DNA of 64,000 nt from Aurantimonas sp. 22II-16-19i (GTDB taxonomy: Bacteria; Pseudomonadota; Alphaproteobacteria; Rhizobiales; Rhizobiaceae): assembly GCF_002088275.1 (NCBI RefSeq), contig NZ_AQQS01000003.1, positions 1 through 64,000 on the forward strand. Direction: 5' to 3'. Shown piece after piece: positions 15,193-25,972 of this stretch; position 1 is the first letter of the stretch, and every line of letters begins with the position of its first letter. The notes under the pieces were generated by a model that saw nothing but the letters and a program-made list of their open reading frames with translations, was not told the origin of the DNA and did no database searches. Both the position numbers and the translations under genes were made by a program.

Positions 15193-16476
15193 ATGACGAT
15201 CCTGAAGGAAACCCGCGGCGGCATCACCCGCCGGTCGATCCTGAAAGCCTCGGCCGCGCTGGGCGGGGCCGCCCTCGTCACCAAGGTCACCGGCTTTCCG
15301 GCGATCGCCCAGGAGAAGGTGACGCTGCGCTATCTGTCGACGGCGGTGAACCAGTCGCCCGCCATCGCCGCCAAGGCCGGCGAGGACATCGGCATCAACA
15401 TCGAATACATCGCCGTGACGACGGACGACGTCGCCAAGCGCGTGATCACCCAGCCGAACTCCTTCGACCTGGTGGACACCGAGTATTTCGCCCTGCCGAA
15501 GCTCCTGCCCTCCGGCAACATCATGGGCCTCGACGCCTCGAAGATCACGCTGTCGGACAAGATCGCCTCGGTGCTGCGCAACGGCACGGTGAACGGCAAG
15601 AAGGTCGGCCTCGACGGCACAGCACCGGCGGAAGTGCTCTATCTGCCGGACGAGCAGGCGACCGAGTTCGCCGGCGAGGAGACCGGCTTCCTCACCCTCA
15701 TCCCGACCACCTACAACGCCGACACGCTGGGCATCCGGCCGGACCTCATCGACGGCGAGGTGTCGAGCTGGGCGTCGCTGCTCGATCCGAAGTTCAAGGG
15801 CAAGGCGGCCACCCTCAACATCCCCTCGATCGGCATCATGGATGCGGCGATGGCGATCGAGGCCAGGGGCGACATGACCTATGGCGACAAGGGCAACATG
15901 ACCCGCGAGGAGATCGACAAGACCATCGCGGTGTTGATCGAGGCCAAGCGCAACGGCCAGTTCCGCGCCTTCTGGACGGACTTCAACGAGAGCGTCAACC
16001 TGATGGCCTCCGGCGAGGTCGTCATCCAGTCGATGTGGTCGCCGGCGGTCACCGCCGTGCGCACCCAGGGCATCGAGTGCAAGTACCAGCCGCTGAAGGA
16101 GGGCTACCGCGCCTGGGCCTCGGGCTTCGGCCTGCCGGTGGCGATCGGCGAGCGCGAGAAGGACGCGGCCTACGAGTTCATCAACTGGTTCCTGTCCGGC
16201 TGGGCCGGCGCCCATCTCGCCAAGCAGGGCTACTACACCGCCGTCCTCGAGACGACCAAGGAAGCCATGGAGCCCTACGAATGGGCCTACTGGTTCGAGG
16301 GCAAGGCGGCCGAGAAGGACATCATGTCGCCGGACGGCAAGCTGCTCGAGAAGGCCGGCGCCGTCCGCGACGGCGGCTCCTACGACGAGCGCATGGGCGC
16401 CGTCGCCTGCTGGAACGCCGTCATGGACGAGAACATCTACATGATCCGCAAATGGAACGAGTTCATTGCCGCCTGA
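15193..16476 (+). CDS. ABC importer substrate-binding protein with Tat signal (PotD-like)
   Basis: A 427-residue periplasmic binding protein. Residues 1-40 form a twin-arginine signal, with TRRSILKASAALGGAALVTK and a cleavage-like AIAQ. The mature part resembles spermidine/putrescine-type (PotD/PotF) receptors: YNADTLGIRPD, WASLLDPKFKGKAATLN and a C-terminal AYEFINWFLSGWAGAHLAKQG. Strong GGAGGAAG before the ATG fits the high expression usual for such proteins. The downstream racemase and amidohydrolase hint at a cyclic ureide or other nitrogenous substrate rather than a plain polyamine; this is inference. Confidence 0.88.
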   Translation: MTILKETRGGITRRSILKASAALGGAALVTKVTGFPAIAQEKVTLRYLSTAVNQSPAIAAKAGEDIGINIEYIAVTTDDVAKRVITQPNSFDLVDTEYFALPKLLPSGNIMGLDASKITLSDKIASVLRNGTVNGKKVGLDGTAPAEVLYLPDEQATEFAGEETGFLTLIPTTYNADTLGIRPDLIDGEVSSWASLLDPKFKGKAATLNIPSIGIMDAAMAIEARGDMTYGDKGNMTREEIDKTIAVLIEAKRNGQFRAFWTDFNESVNLMASGEVVIQSMWSPAVTAVRTQGIECKYQPLKEGYRAWASGFGLPVAIGEREKDAAYEFINWFLSGWAGAHLAKQGYYTAVLETTKEAMEPYEWAYWFEGKAAEKDIMSPDGKLLEKAGAVRDGGSYDERMGAVACWNAVMDENIYMIRKWNEFIAA

Positions 16477-16480
16477 GGTC

Positions 16481-17443
16481 ATGACCGACACGATGGACGC
16501 CCCGGCCACGGCCGCGGCGTCCACCACCCGAACGGGTCCGGCGCGCGCGGGAGCTGCGCGCCGCACCAGCTGGACGCCGCGCTACGTCGCCTATCTCCAG
16601 GCGGCGCCGCTGGCGCTGGTCTTCCTGTTGTTCTTCATCCTGCCGCTGCTCGCCACCTTCGTCGTCTCGTTCTGGAACTACACCGAATATTCCATCGAGC
16701 CGGCCTTCGTCCTGTCCAACTACCAGGACGTCTTCTACGGCTGCTTCTCGGGATCTTCCGGCCTCTGCACGACCTTCGCGACCTATCTGTCGACGCTGAA
16801 ATTCGTCGCCATCGTCTGGGCGGCGACGCTCCTCATCGGCTTCACGGTCGCCTATTTCCTCGCCTTCCACATCCGCACCCTGCCGATGCAGATCGCCCTC
16901 TTCATGGTCTGCACCATCCCGTTCTGGACCTCGAACGTCATCCGGATGATTTCCTGGATCCCGCTGCTCGGTCGCAACGGCCTCGTCAACGAGACGCTTG
17001 CCTCCATCGGGCTGATCGACGCGCCCATCGAATGGCTGCTCTATTCGGATTTCGCCGTCGCCCTCGCCCTCGTCCACCTCTACACGCTGTTCATGGTGGT
17101 GCCGATCTTCAACTCGATGATGCGCATCGACCGGGCACTGATCGAGGCGGCCTACGACGCCGGCGCCTCGGGCTGGCAGACGCTCACCAACGTCATCATC
17201 CCGCTGGTCAAGCCCGGCATCCTGATCGGCTCGATCTTCGTCGTCACCATCGTCACCGGCGACTATCTGACCATCGGCATCATGGGCGGCCAGCAGATCG
17301 CCTCGGTGGGCAAGGTGATCCAGACCCAGATCAACTTCCTGCAGTTCCCGATCGCCGCCGCCAACGCCATCGTGCTCCTCGCCGTCGTGCTGGTGACGAT
17401 CTGGGGCATGCTGCGCCTCGTCGACATCCGCAAGGAGCTCTGA
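16481..17443 (+). CDS. ABC importer permease, PotB-like
   Basis: A 320-residue inner-membrane permease of the PotB/MalF class with about six transmembrane helices. The first (residues ~35-57, VFLLFFILPLLATFVVSFW) follows an Ala/Thr-rich N-terminus. The EAA loop appears as EAAYDAGASGWQTLTNVIIPL, which contacts the ATPase. It starts 4 bp after the binding-protein gene; ATG at 16481 or the in-frame ATG at 16493 are both possible, the second having better ribosome-site spacing. Pairs with the next gene to form the channel. Confidence 0.9.
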   Translation: MTDTMDAPATAAASTTRTGPARAGAARRTSWTPRYVAYLQAAPLALVFLLFFILPLLATFVVSFWNYTEYSIEPAFVLSNYQDVFYGCFSGSSGLCTTFATYLSTLKFVAIVWAATLLIGFTVAYFLAFHIRTLPMQIALFMVCTIPFWTSNVIRMISWIPLLGRNGLVNETLASIGLIDAPIEWLLYSDFAVALALVHLYTLFMVVPIFNSMMRIDRALIEAAYDAGASGWQTLTNVIIPLVKPGILIGSIFVVTIVTGDYLTIGIMGGQQIASVGKVIQTQINFLQFPIAAANAIVLLAVVLVTIWGMLRLVDIRKEL

Positions 17444-17446
17444 GGA

Positions 17447-18346
17447 ATGGCCAAGCCATCCACCACCCGCGAGGAGAGACGGCCGCGCTCCTTCTATGCG
17501 CTGGCGCTGTTCTTCGCGCTGTTCGTCGTGTTTCTCTACGGTCCCGTGGTGACGATCCTCACCCTGTCGTTCCAGGGGCCGAATGGCGGCCTGACCTTCC
17601 CGATGAACGGCGTCTCGCTCTACTGGTTCGAGCGGCTGTGGAGCGGCCGCGGCACCGTCGACATCGGCTCGGCCTTCCAGCGTTCGCTGATGCTCGGCCT
17701 GACGGTGATGGTGCTGACCGTCGTTATCTCCGTCCTGGCCGGGCTCGCCTTCCGCAAGAAGTTCGCCGGCGCGACGCCGCTCTTCTACGTCGCCATCGCC
17801 AGCCTGATCGTGCCGTCGATCGTTGTCTCGCTGGGCATCGCGCTGGAGTTCCGCATCGTCGACGACGTCCTGCGGCCGGTCCTCGCCTCGATCGGCCTCG
17901 TCTCCCCGCGCGGCAATTCGCTCGGCCTGTTCACCTCCGGCCTCGGGGCGCATCTGTCCTGGACGCTGCCCTTCGGGCTGCTGATCATGTTCGCGGTCTT
18001 CAACCGCCTCGACAAGAGCTACGAGGAAGCCGCCCGCGATCTCGGCGCCTCCAACTGGCAGAGCTTTCGATATGTCATCCTGCCGATGATCGCACCATTC
18101 CTGATCGGCATCGCGCTGTTCGGCTTCACCCTCTCCTGGGACGAGATCGCCCGTTCCAGCCAGACCATGGGCTCGACCAACACGCTGCCGCTGGAACTCG
18201 CGGCCCTGACGACGACGGTGACGACGCCGGAGATCTACGCCCTCGGCACCTCGGTGACGGCGGTGTCCTTCACCGTCATCTTCGGGACGCTCGCCGCCTT
18301 CGTCCTGCTGCAGAGGCGGCGGCAGCGACGCGCTTTGGCGGATTGA
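17447..18346 (+). CDS. ABC importer permease, PotC-like
   Basis: A 299-residue permease of the PotC type with about six helices. The cytoplasmic EAA loop reads EAARDLGASNWQSFRYVILP at about residues 196-215. It begins 3 bp after the stop of the PotB-like gene, with an overlapping GAGG site, and completes the importer. A gap of 195 bp without a clear terminator separates it from the racemase gene, so read-through into the catabolic genes is plausible. C-terminus is basic (LLQRRRQRRALAD). Confidence 0.9.
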   Translation: MAKPSTTREERRPRSFYALALFFALFVVFLYGPVVTILTLSFQGPNGGLTFPMNGVSLYWFERLWSGRGTVDIGSAFQRSLMLGLTVMVLTVVISVLAGLAFRKKFAGATPLFYVAIASLIVPSIVVSLGIALEFRIVDDVLRPVLASIGLVSPRGNSLGLFTSGLGAHLSWTLPFGLLIMFAVFNRLDKSYEEAARDLGASNWQSFRYVILPMIAPFLIGIALFGFTLSWDEIARSSQTMGSTNTLPLELAALTTTVTTPEIYALGTSVTAVSFTVIFGTLAAFVLLQRRRQRRALAD

Positions 18347-18541
18347 ACGCGCAGGGCGGCACCGGCACACGAAATGCACCCGCGAAATCGGCCTGCGAAA
18401 TCGGCAGAGACCCGTGACATATTCGCCGCCCCCTTTCGGCGACGATGACGTAGAAAGTTCAGCAACCGTGCCATCGGCCCGGACACTCCGGCAGCGAACG
18501 TCTGGGTTTCGAGACGGGCCACGATCAGACTGAGGGGCAAA

Positions 18542-19312
18542 TTGCGGATCTCGATCGTCAATCCCAATTCCACCCGGTCGATGACCGAGACCATCGCCCT
18601 TGCGGCGCGCCAGGCCGCGGCGCGGGGCACCGAAATCCTCGCCTACCAGAATGACGCCGGCCCGGCCTCGATCGAGGGACATGTCGACGGCGCGCTCGCC
18701 GTGCCCGGCCTGCTCCATGCCCTCGCCATCGCCGAACGCGATGGCGCCGAGGCCCACATCATCGCCTGTTTCGACGACACCGGCCTCGAGGCCGCCCGCT
18801 CGGTGCTGCAGGGTCCGGTGATCGGCATCGGCGAGGCGGGCGCCCGCATGGCGACCCTCGTCGCGCGGCGGTTCTCCGTCGTCACCACCCTCTCCGTCTC
18901 GGTCCCGATCCTCGAGGACAACATCGAGCGCGCCGGGCTGGCGCCGCTCTGCGCCAGCGTCAGGGCGAGCGAGTTGCCGGTGCTGGCGCTCGAGGCCGAC
19001 CCGGAGGCGGCCAATGTCAGGATTTCCGAGGAGATCGCCCGGGCGATCAACGAGGACGGCGCCGAGGCGGTCGTGCTCGGCTGCGCCGGCATGGCGGATT
19101 TCGCCGCCAGCCTCTCGGCCCGCCACGGCGTGCCGGTGATCGAGGGCGTCTCATCGGCGGTCAAGCTGATGGAGGCCGCAGTCACGCTGGGACTGAAGAC
19201 CGCCAAGCGGGGCGGCTATGCCCTGCCCGGGCCGAAGCACCAGGGCTTCGTCTATCCGGAGGGCATGATCGTCCATCCGGAGCGTCTGCCCGACGCGGAG
19301 CCGGCGGAATGA
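18542..19312 (+). CDS. hydantoin racemase-like Asp/Glu racemase
   Basis: A 256-residue member of the Asp/Glu/hydantoin racemase family. It starts RISIVNPNSTRSMTETI, the classic N-terminus of hydantoin and allantoin racemases. The two catalytic cysteines are present: Cys76 in IIACFDDTGLEAAR and Cys181 in VVLGCAGMADF, the same numbering reported for rhizobial hydantoin racemases. It interconverts enantiomers of 5-substituted hydantoins or related ureides in the cytoplasm. TTG start with GAGGGG upstream. Overlaps the GNAT gene by ATGA and lies downstream of the ABC importer. No hydantoinase or carbamoylase is in the window. Confidence 0.85.
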   Translation: MRISIVNPNSTRSMTETIALAARQAAARGTEILAYQNDAGPASIEGHVDGALAVPGLLHALAIAERDGAEAHIIACFDDTGLEAARSVLQGPVIGIGEAGARMATLVARRFSVVTTLSVSVPILEDNIERAGLAPLCASVRASELPVLALEADPEAANVRISEEIARAINEDGAEAVVLGCAGMADFAASLSARHGVPVIEGVSSAVKLMEAAVTLGLKTAKRGGYALPGPKHQGFVYPEGMIVHPERLPDAEPAE

Positions 19313-20196
19313 CCGCCGCCGCGAGCGGGCGTTCCGGCACGATCGAGATCCGCCCGATGACGCCGGCGGAAGTCGAGCTGGCGATCGAATGGGCCACCCT
19401 CGAAGGCTGGAATCCCGGCCTTGCCGACGCGGTCCCGTTCCGCGTCGCCGATCCGGGCGGCTTCCTCATGGCCTTCCTCGACGGCGAGCCCGCCGCCTCG
19501 ATCTCCGTCGTCGCCTCCGGCGAGCGCCACGGCTTTCTCGGCTTCTACATCGTCCGGCCGCAGCTGCGGGGCCGCGGCATCGGCTGGGCGCTCTGGCAGG
19601 CCGGCATCGCCCGGCTCGGCAGCCGCTCGATCGGCCTCGACGGCGTCGTCGACCAGCAGGCGAACTACGCCAAGTCGGGCTTCGTCCTGAAGCATCGCAA
19701 CATCCGCTACATGGGCCCCGTCCCCGAGCCGACCGCCGCACCGGAGACCGTGCGGGCCGTCAGCGCTGAGGATCTGCCCGCCCTCGCCGTCTTCGACGCG
19801 GCGCATTTCGGCTCCGAGCGCACGGCCTTCCTTGAGGCATGGCTCTCGACGCCCGGCCATGTCGCGCGGATCGCGGATGGCAGCGATGATGACGGCGAAG
19901 GCGGTGGCATTCGCGGCTACGGCGTCGTGCGCCCGGCGCGGACCGGCTTCAAGATCGGCCCGCTGTTCGCCCGCTCGCCAGAAGTCGCCTCCGACCTCTT
20001 CGACGCGCTGGTGCGCACCGTCCCGCCCGGCGAGAGCATCATCCTCGACGTTCCCGAGCCGAACGGCGCCGCCATCGCGCTGGCCGAACGACATGGCCTG
20101 AAGCCCGTCTTCGAGACCGCCCGCATGGTGAAGGGCGAGGCACCGTCGCTGCCGCTCGCCGAGATCTTCGGCGTCACCAGCTTCGAACTCGGCTGA
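19309..20196 (+). CDS. double-domain GNAT family N-acetyltransferase
   Basis: A 295-residue protein. The N-terminal GNAT domain (residues ~12-135) contains the acetyl-CoA motif A as VRPQLRGRGIGWALWQAGI. The C-terminal half (residues ~145-290) resembles the Acetyltransf_18 module common in two-domain GNATs, with GYGVVRPARTGFKIGPLFA and LDVPEPNGAAIALAERHGL. Start at ATG overlapping the racemase stop (ATGA), so the two are translated together. It may acetylate an amine released by the pathway, but substrate cannot be read from sequence. Confidence 0.84.
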   Translation: MTAAASGRSGTIEIRPMTPAEVELAIEWATLEGWNPGLADAVPFRVADPGGFLMAFLDGEPAASISVVASGERHGFLGFYIVRPQLRGRGIGWALWQAGIARLGSRSIGLDGVVDQQANYAKSGFVLKHRNIRYMGPVPEPTAAPETVRAVSAEDLPALAVFDAAHFGSERTAFLEAWLSTPGHVARIADGSDDDGEGGGIRGYGVVRPARTGFKIGPLFARSPEVASDLFDALVRTVPPGESIILDVPEPNGAAIALAERHGLKPVFETARMVKGEAPSLPLAEIFGVTSFELG

Positions 20197-20321
20197 GCCC
20201 CGCGGCCCGAAAGGTCGTCTCCTCAGCCGCCGGTATGAAGCCGGCGCGGCGCTCGAGCATGAAACACCTGGCGCCGGTCGAAGACCGGACCCACCCTATG
20301 AGACGGCCGGAGAGAAGCGCG

Positions 20322-21578
20322 ATGTTCGACTTCGTCCTGCGCGGCGCCCGGATGGATGGCCGGGACGGGCCCCACGACATCGGCGTTGCGGGCGGCCGCG
20401 TTGCCGCCATCGCGCCGCAGCTGCCGGAGGGCGCGCCGGAGCGCTCCGCCGAGGGCCGCTTCGTCTGCACCGGCTTCGTCGACGCCCACATCCATCTCGA
20501 CAAGGCCGGCATCCTCGATCGCTGCGCCATCTGCGCGGGCACGCTGGCGGAAGCGGTCGCGCTGACCGCAGCCGCCAAGGCCGCCTTCACCCCGGACGAC
20601 GTCTACCGGCGCGCCGAGACGGTGCTCCGGCAGGCGATCACCCACGGCACCATGGCGATGCGCAGCTTCGTCGAGACGGACCCGCGCGTCGGCCTCGCCT
20701 CCTTCGAGGCGCTGAGCCAGCTGAAGCGCGACTACGCGCCGATGATCGATCTCGACCTCTGCGCCTTCGCGCAGGAGGGCCTGACCCAGGAGATGGCGAC
20801 CTGTGACCTCCTGATCGCCGCCCTTGCAGGCGGCGCGACCAGCGTCGGTGGCTGCCCCTACACCGACCCGGACCCCGTCCGCCACATCGACCTCGTCCTC
20901 GATCTCGCCGAGCGCTTCGCCGTGCCGGCGGACTTCCACATCGACTTCGATCTCGATCCGGAGAACTCGTGCCTGCCGGCGCTGGTCGCGGCGGTGAAGG
21001 CGCGCGGGCTTCGGGGCCGCGTTTCCGTCGGCCATGCCAGCAAACTGTCGGCAATGGCCCCGGAGGCGTTCACCCGGCTCGCCCTCGACCTCGCCGAGGC
21101 CGACATCGGCGTCGTCGTCCTCCCCGCGACCGATCTCTATCTGATGGGCCGCAGCGCCGACCGCCTCGCCCCGCGCGGCATGGCGCGGGCCGATCGCCTC
21201 GCCAGGGCCGGGGTCCGGACGGCGGTCGCCACCAACAACGTCCTCAACCCCTTCACGCCCTTCGGCGACGCCTCGCTGATCCGCATGGCGAACCTCTTCG
21301 CCAACGTCGCCCAGACCGGCACCGACGCGGAGGTCGCCGCCGCCTTCGCCATGGTGAGCGAGGGCGCCGCCTCGGTCATCGGGCGCGCGCGGCCCGCCGC
21401 CCCGACGGTCGGCGAGCCCGCCGACCTCGTCATCCTCGATGCGTCCAGCGGCATCGACGCAGTGCGCCGGATCGCCCCGCCGATCGCCGGCTGGAAGGCG
21501 GGGCGCCAGATCTTCGAGCGGCCCTTGCCGCGACTATTCGGTGCCGCCCCGGTCGCGCCTCGCCGATCCCGACATTGA
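20322..21578 (+). CDS. CodA-like amidohydrolase with substituted active-site positions
   Basis: A 418-residue amidohydrolase related to cytosine deaminase. The first metal motif is intact (DAHIHLD, His56/His58), and His206 (ADFHIDFD) and His238 (VSVGHASKL) occupy the positions of the other metal and catalytic histidines. Where CodA has HCDE the sequence reads HIDF, so the proton-shuttle Glu is Phe209; where CodA has the metal-binding Asp in a HDD motif it reads TNN (Asn305/306). Cytosine deamination therefore looks unlikely. Start at 20322 uses GGAG 9 bp upstream; 20298 is possible. It is probably in the unit with racemase and GNAT, 125 bp downstream. Confidence 0.8.
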   Translation: MFDFVLRGARMDGRDGPHDIGVAGGRVAAIAPQLPEGAPERSAEGRFVCTGFVDAHIHLDKAGILDRCAICAGTLAEAVALTAAAKAAFTPDDVYRRAETVLRQAITHGTMAMRSFVETDPRVGLASFEALSQLKRDYAPMIDLDLCAFAQEGLTQEMATCDLLIAALAGGATSVGGCPYTDPDPVRHIDLVLDLAERFAVPADFHIDFDLDPENSCLPALVAAVKARGLRGRVSVGHASKLSAMAPEAFTRLALDLAEADIGVVVLPATDLYLMGRSADRLAPRGMARADRLARAGVRTAVATNNVLNPFTPFGDASLIRMANLFANVAQTGTDAEVAAAFAMVSEGAASVIGRARPAAPTVGEPADLVILDASSGIDAVRRIAPPIAGWKAGRQIFERPLPRLFGAAPVAPRRSRH

Positions 21579-21639
21579 GGCTTGGCCGCCGCTCTGTTAG
21601 ACGGCGGTCTTCCCGCAATCGACCTCCGGAAGACGCCCG

Positions 21640-22971
21640 ATGATCCCCCGCTACGCCCGCCCCGACATGGTCGCCATCTGGTCGCCGGAGGAGAAGTTCC
21701 GGATCTGGTTCGAGATCGAGGCCCATGCCTGCGACGCACTGGCCGAACTCGGCGTCATCCCGAAGGAGGCCGCGAAGACGATCTGGGAGAAGGGCGGCGC
21801 CGCCACCTTCGACATCGACCGCATCGACGCCATCGAGCGCGAGACCAAGCACGACGTCATCGCCTTCCTGACGCATCTGTCGGAGATCGTCGGCCCCGAT
21901 GCCCGCTTCGTCCACCAGGGCATGACCTCGTCCGACGTTCTCGACACCTGCCTCAGCGTCCAGCTGACGCGGGCGGCCGACCTCCTGATCGCCGATCTCG
22001 ACGCCCTCCTCGCCGCGCTGGAACGCCGCGCCTTCGAGCACCGCGACACCATCACCATCGGGCGATCCCACGGCATCCATGCCGAGCCGACGACCTTCGG
22101 CGTCAAGCTGGCGCTCGCCCATGCCGAGTTCCAGCGCTGCCGCGAGCGCCTCGTCGCCGCCCGCACCGAGATCGCCACCTGCGCCATCTCCGGCGCCGTC
22201 GGCACCTTCGCCAACATCGATCCTTACGTCGAAGAGCATGTCGCCAAGGCCATGGGCCTTGCGCCGGAGCCGGTGTCGACGCAGGTGATCCCGCGCGACC
22301 GCCACGCGATGTTCTTCGCCGTCCTTGGCGTCGTCGCCTCGTCGGTCGAGCGGCTGGCGACCGAGATCCGCCACCTGCAGCGCACCGAGGTGCTGGAGGC
22401 CGAGGAGTATTTCTCGCCGGGCCAGAAGGGCTCCTCGGCGATGCCCCACAAGCGCAACCCGGTGCTGACGGAAAACCTCACCGGCCTGGCCCGTATGGTC
22501 CGCAGCTACGCCCTGCCGGCGATGGAGAACGTCGCCCTCTGGCACGAGCGCGACATCTCGCATTCCTCCGTCGAGCGCTACATCGGCCCGGACGCGACGA
22601 TCACGCTGGACTTCGCGCTGGTGCGTCTCACCGGTGTCATCGACAAGCTGCTCGTCTATCCCGAGCGCATGGCCAACAACATGAACCGCCTCGGCGGCCT
22701 CGTGCATTCCCAGCGCATCCTCCTCGCCCTCACCCAGGCCGGGGTCTCCCGCGAGGACGCCTACCGCCTCGTCCAGCGCAACGCCATGAAGGTCTGGGAG
22801 AGCTACCATGTCGCCGGCTCGGCGACGGTCGACTTCCTGGAAGAGCTCCTGAAGGACGACGAGGTCCGCGCGGCGCTGCCCGAGGAAGAGATCCGCAAGC
22901 GCTTCGACCTCGGCTACCACACCAAGCATGTCGGCACGATCTTCAGGCGGGTCTTCGGCCGCGAAGCCTGA
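21640..22971 (+). CDS. purB: adenylosuccinate lyase
   Basis: A 443-residue adenylosuccinate lyase of the fumarase/aspartase superfamily. The signature loop SSAMPHKRNP lies at residues 265-274 and carries the catalytic serine; TSSDVLDT and GRSHGIHAEPTTFG hold the substrate-binding and catalytic histidine residues. It cleaves SAICAR and adenylosuccinate in purine synthesis. The ATG at 21640 follows a short CGGAAG site. It lies 61 bp after the amidohydrolase and is probably expressed on its own. purA, acting just before it in AMP synthesis, is 28 kb away on the other strand. Confidence 0.97.
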   Translation: MIPRYARPDMVAIWSPEEKFRIWFEIEAHACDALAELGVIPKEAAKTIWEKGGAATFDIDRIDAIERETKHDVIAFLTHLSEIVGPDARFVHQGMTSSDVLDTCLSVQLTRAADLLIADLDALLAALERRAFEHRDTITIGRSHGIHAEPTTFGVKLALAHAEFQRCRERLVAARTEIATCAISGAVGTFANIDPYVEEHVAKAMGLAPEPVSTQVIPRDRHAMFFAVLGVVASSVERLATEIRHLQRTEVLEAEEYFSPGQKGSSAMPHKRNPVLTENLTGLARMVRSYALPAMENVALWHERDISHSSVERYIGPDATITLDFALVRLTGVIDKLLVYPERMANNMNRLGGLVHSQRILLALTQAGVSREDAYRLVQRNAMKVWESYHVAGSATVDFLEELLKDDEVRAALPEEEIRKRFDLGYHTKHVGTIFRRVFGREA

Positions 22972-23185
22972 GACCGGAAGGTGTCGAGAATCCTCCCGGC
23001 GCCCGGCCATGATGGTCGTCGGGCCTCCGGCCAGGCGTCGAAAGCCGCGTTCCCGCTCAACGGGCAAAGCCGTCGGCACCTCAAGCGCCGAGGGCGATTG
23101 CGGAACTCGCCCCCCATCTCCCCGGTTCGTCTCGTCAGACGCCGCGCCAAAAGGGCGCGGCCGCCCACGAACCGTGGAGGAGCCA

Positions 23186-23380
23186 GTGGCCCATCATTCC
23201 GGACCGCCCGCGCGGGGCCCGAAGTCCCGCAACCGGGGGCGAAACGCGCTGTGGCTGACGCTCGCCGTCATCGCGATCGCTCTCCTCGCCTATTTCACGC
23301 TCTTCACCCGCACGCCCGAGGAAGGAACCCGGCTCGATGCTCCGGCCGCGGGCAGTTCGGCGGTGACGCCGGAAGGATAG
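23186..23380 (+). CDS. small single-span membrane protein
   Basis: A 64-residue reading frame starting at GTG, 3 bp after GGAGGAG. The basic N-terminus (PKSRNRGRNA) is followed by one hydrophobic helix LWLTLAVIAIALLAYFTLF at residues ~22-40, then a polar Thr/Ala-rich tail, giving a positive-inside (N-in) topology. No family was recognised. It follows purB by 214 bp and is convergent with dnaK; a strong bidirectional terminator lies just downstream. The ribosome site and membrane topology support a real gene, but conservation is unchecked. Confidence 0.55.
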   Translation: MAHHSGPPARGPKSRNRGRNALWLTLAVIAIALLAYFTLFTRTPEEGTRLDAPAAGSSAVTPEG

Positions 23381-23468
23381 GGATCGGGGGGCATCGCCAC
23401 TTCGAGCCGCCGGGCCCCGCCGTGGTTGCGGTGAGCGGCAACGGCTGCGACCCGGGAAGAGTGACCAG

Positions 23469-23503
23469 CAAAAAGCCCCGGCGCATCGCGCCGGGGCTTC
23501 TTT
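23469..23503. terminator. bidirectional intrinsic terminator of dnaK
   Basis: A perfect 12-bp stem (AAGCCCCGGCGC / GCGCCGGGGCTT) with a 3-base loop. On the minus strand it is followed by TTTTTGCT, 29 bp after the dnaK stop, and on the plus strand by CTTT. It should stop dnaK transcription and also serve the small plus-strand gene. Confidence 0.9.
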
Positions 23504-23531
23504 CATTCAGAGGCTCGGTGAGGAAGCCGGA

Positions 23532-25463
<1,932 letters not shown>

Positions 25464-25608
25464 ATTCATACTCTCCTTCTGACAGCGAGCCGCCCGGGAC
25501 CCTCGTCGAGGCGTTCCCGCTGGGCAACCCCCACGTGGCGTCTGCGAAATCATGTTAGGCCGGTCTGGAGTCTGGCGCGACGCCGTCCGGCCGATCGGTG
25601 ATGGCGGC

Positions 25609-25637
25609 TATATATGAACGCCCGGAAACCGGTGCAA
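25609..25637 (-). promoter_or_regulatory. candidate dnaK promoter
   Basis: On the minus strand, TTGCAC (25637-25632), a 17-bp spacer and TATATA (25614-25609) lie about 150 bp upstream of dnaK. The extended forms CTTGCACC and CATATATAG also resemble the alphaproteobacterial heat-shock (RpoH) consensus, so the site may be read by either sigma factor. Found by eye. Confidence 0.55.
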
Positions 25638-25814
25638 GGCAGGTTCTGACGCTTTCGTGAAGCCAATTCCAGGCGCCTCGCGGCTCGAGGGCCGGGAGAA
25701 CGCCGTATCAAAAAATCCTCCGTTCGCGGAACCACCGTCCCGCTGACGCGCTACCGCACGGCACGGTCCATCCGTCGCATCCACCAAAGACCTTGTTTCT
25801 GTCGGAGCGCAGTC

Positions 25815-25895
25815 ATGAACAACATCATCTACATCGTCGGCCTCGTCGTGGTCGTGGTCGTCGTGCTTGCCCTGCTCGGTGTCGTGAGCATCTGA
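25815..25895 (+). CDS. 26-residue hydrophobic membrane microprotein
   Basis: A 26-codon reading frame with GGAG 7 bp upstream of ATG. The product starts MNNIIYIVGL, continues as a run of Val/Leu/Ala and ends GVVSI: essentially one transmembrane helix with almost no flanking residues. Very short proteins with this MNNIIYIVG start are, from memory, recurrent in rhizobial genomes, but I could not check this. It is divergent from dnaK and followed by a large inverted repeat. The function is unknown; size suggests a regulator or subunit of a membrane complex. Confidence 0.55.
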   Translation: MNNIIYIVGLVVVVVVVLALLGVVSI

Positions 25896-25924
25896 CGACT
25901 GCGCCCGGCGGCACGTCAAACGAC

Positions 25925-25972
25925 GTTCGGGTGGGGCGACGAACACAGGCCTATTCGTCACCCCACCCGAAC
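25925..25972. terminator. large inverted repeat, probable terminator
   Basis: A 19-bp arm (GTTCGGGTGGGGCGACGAA) pairs with TTCGTCACCCCACCCGAAC with one mismatch around a 10-base loop. It lies between the 26-residue membrane protein gene and the convergent end of the penicillin-binding protein gene. There is no T run, so termination is likely but unproven. Confidence 0.55.
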
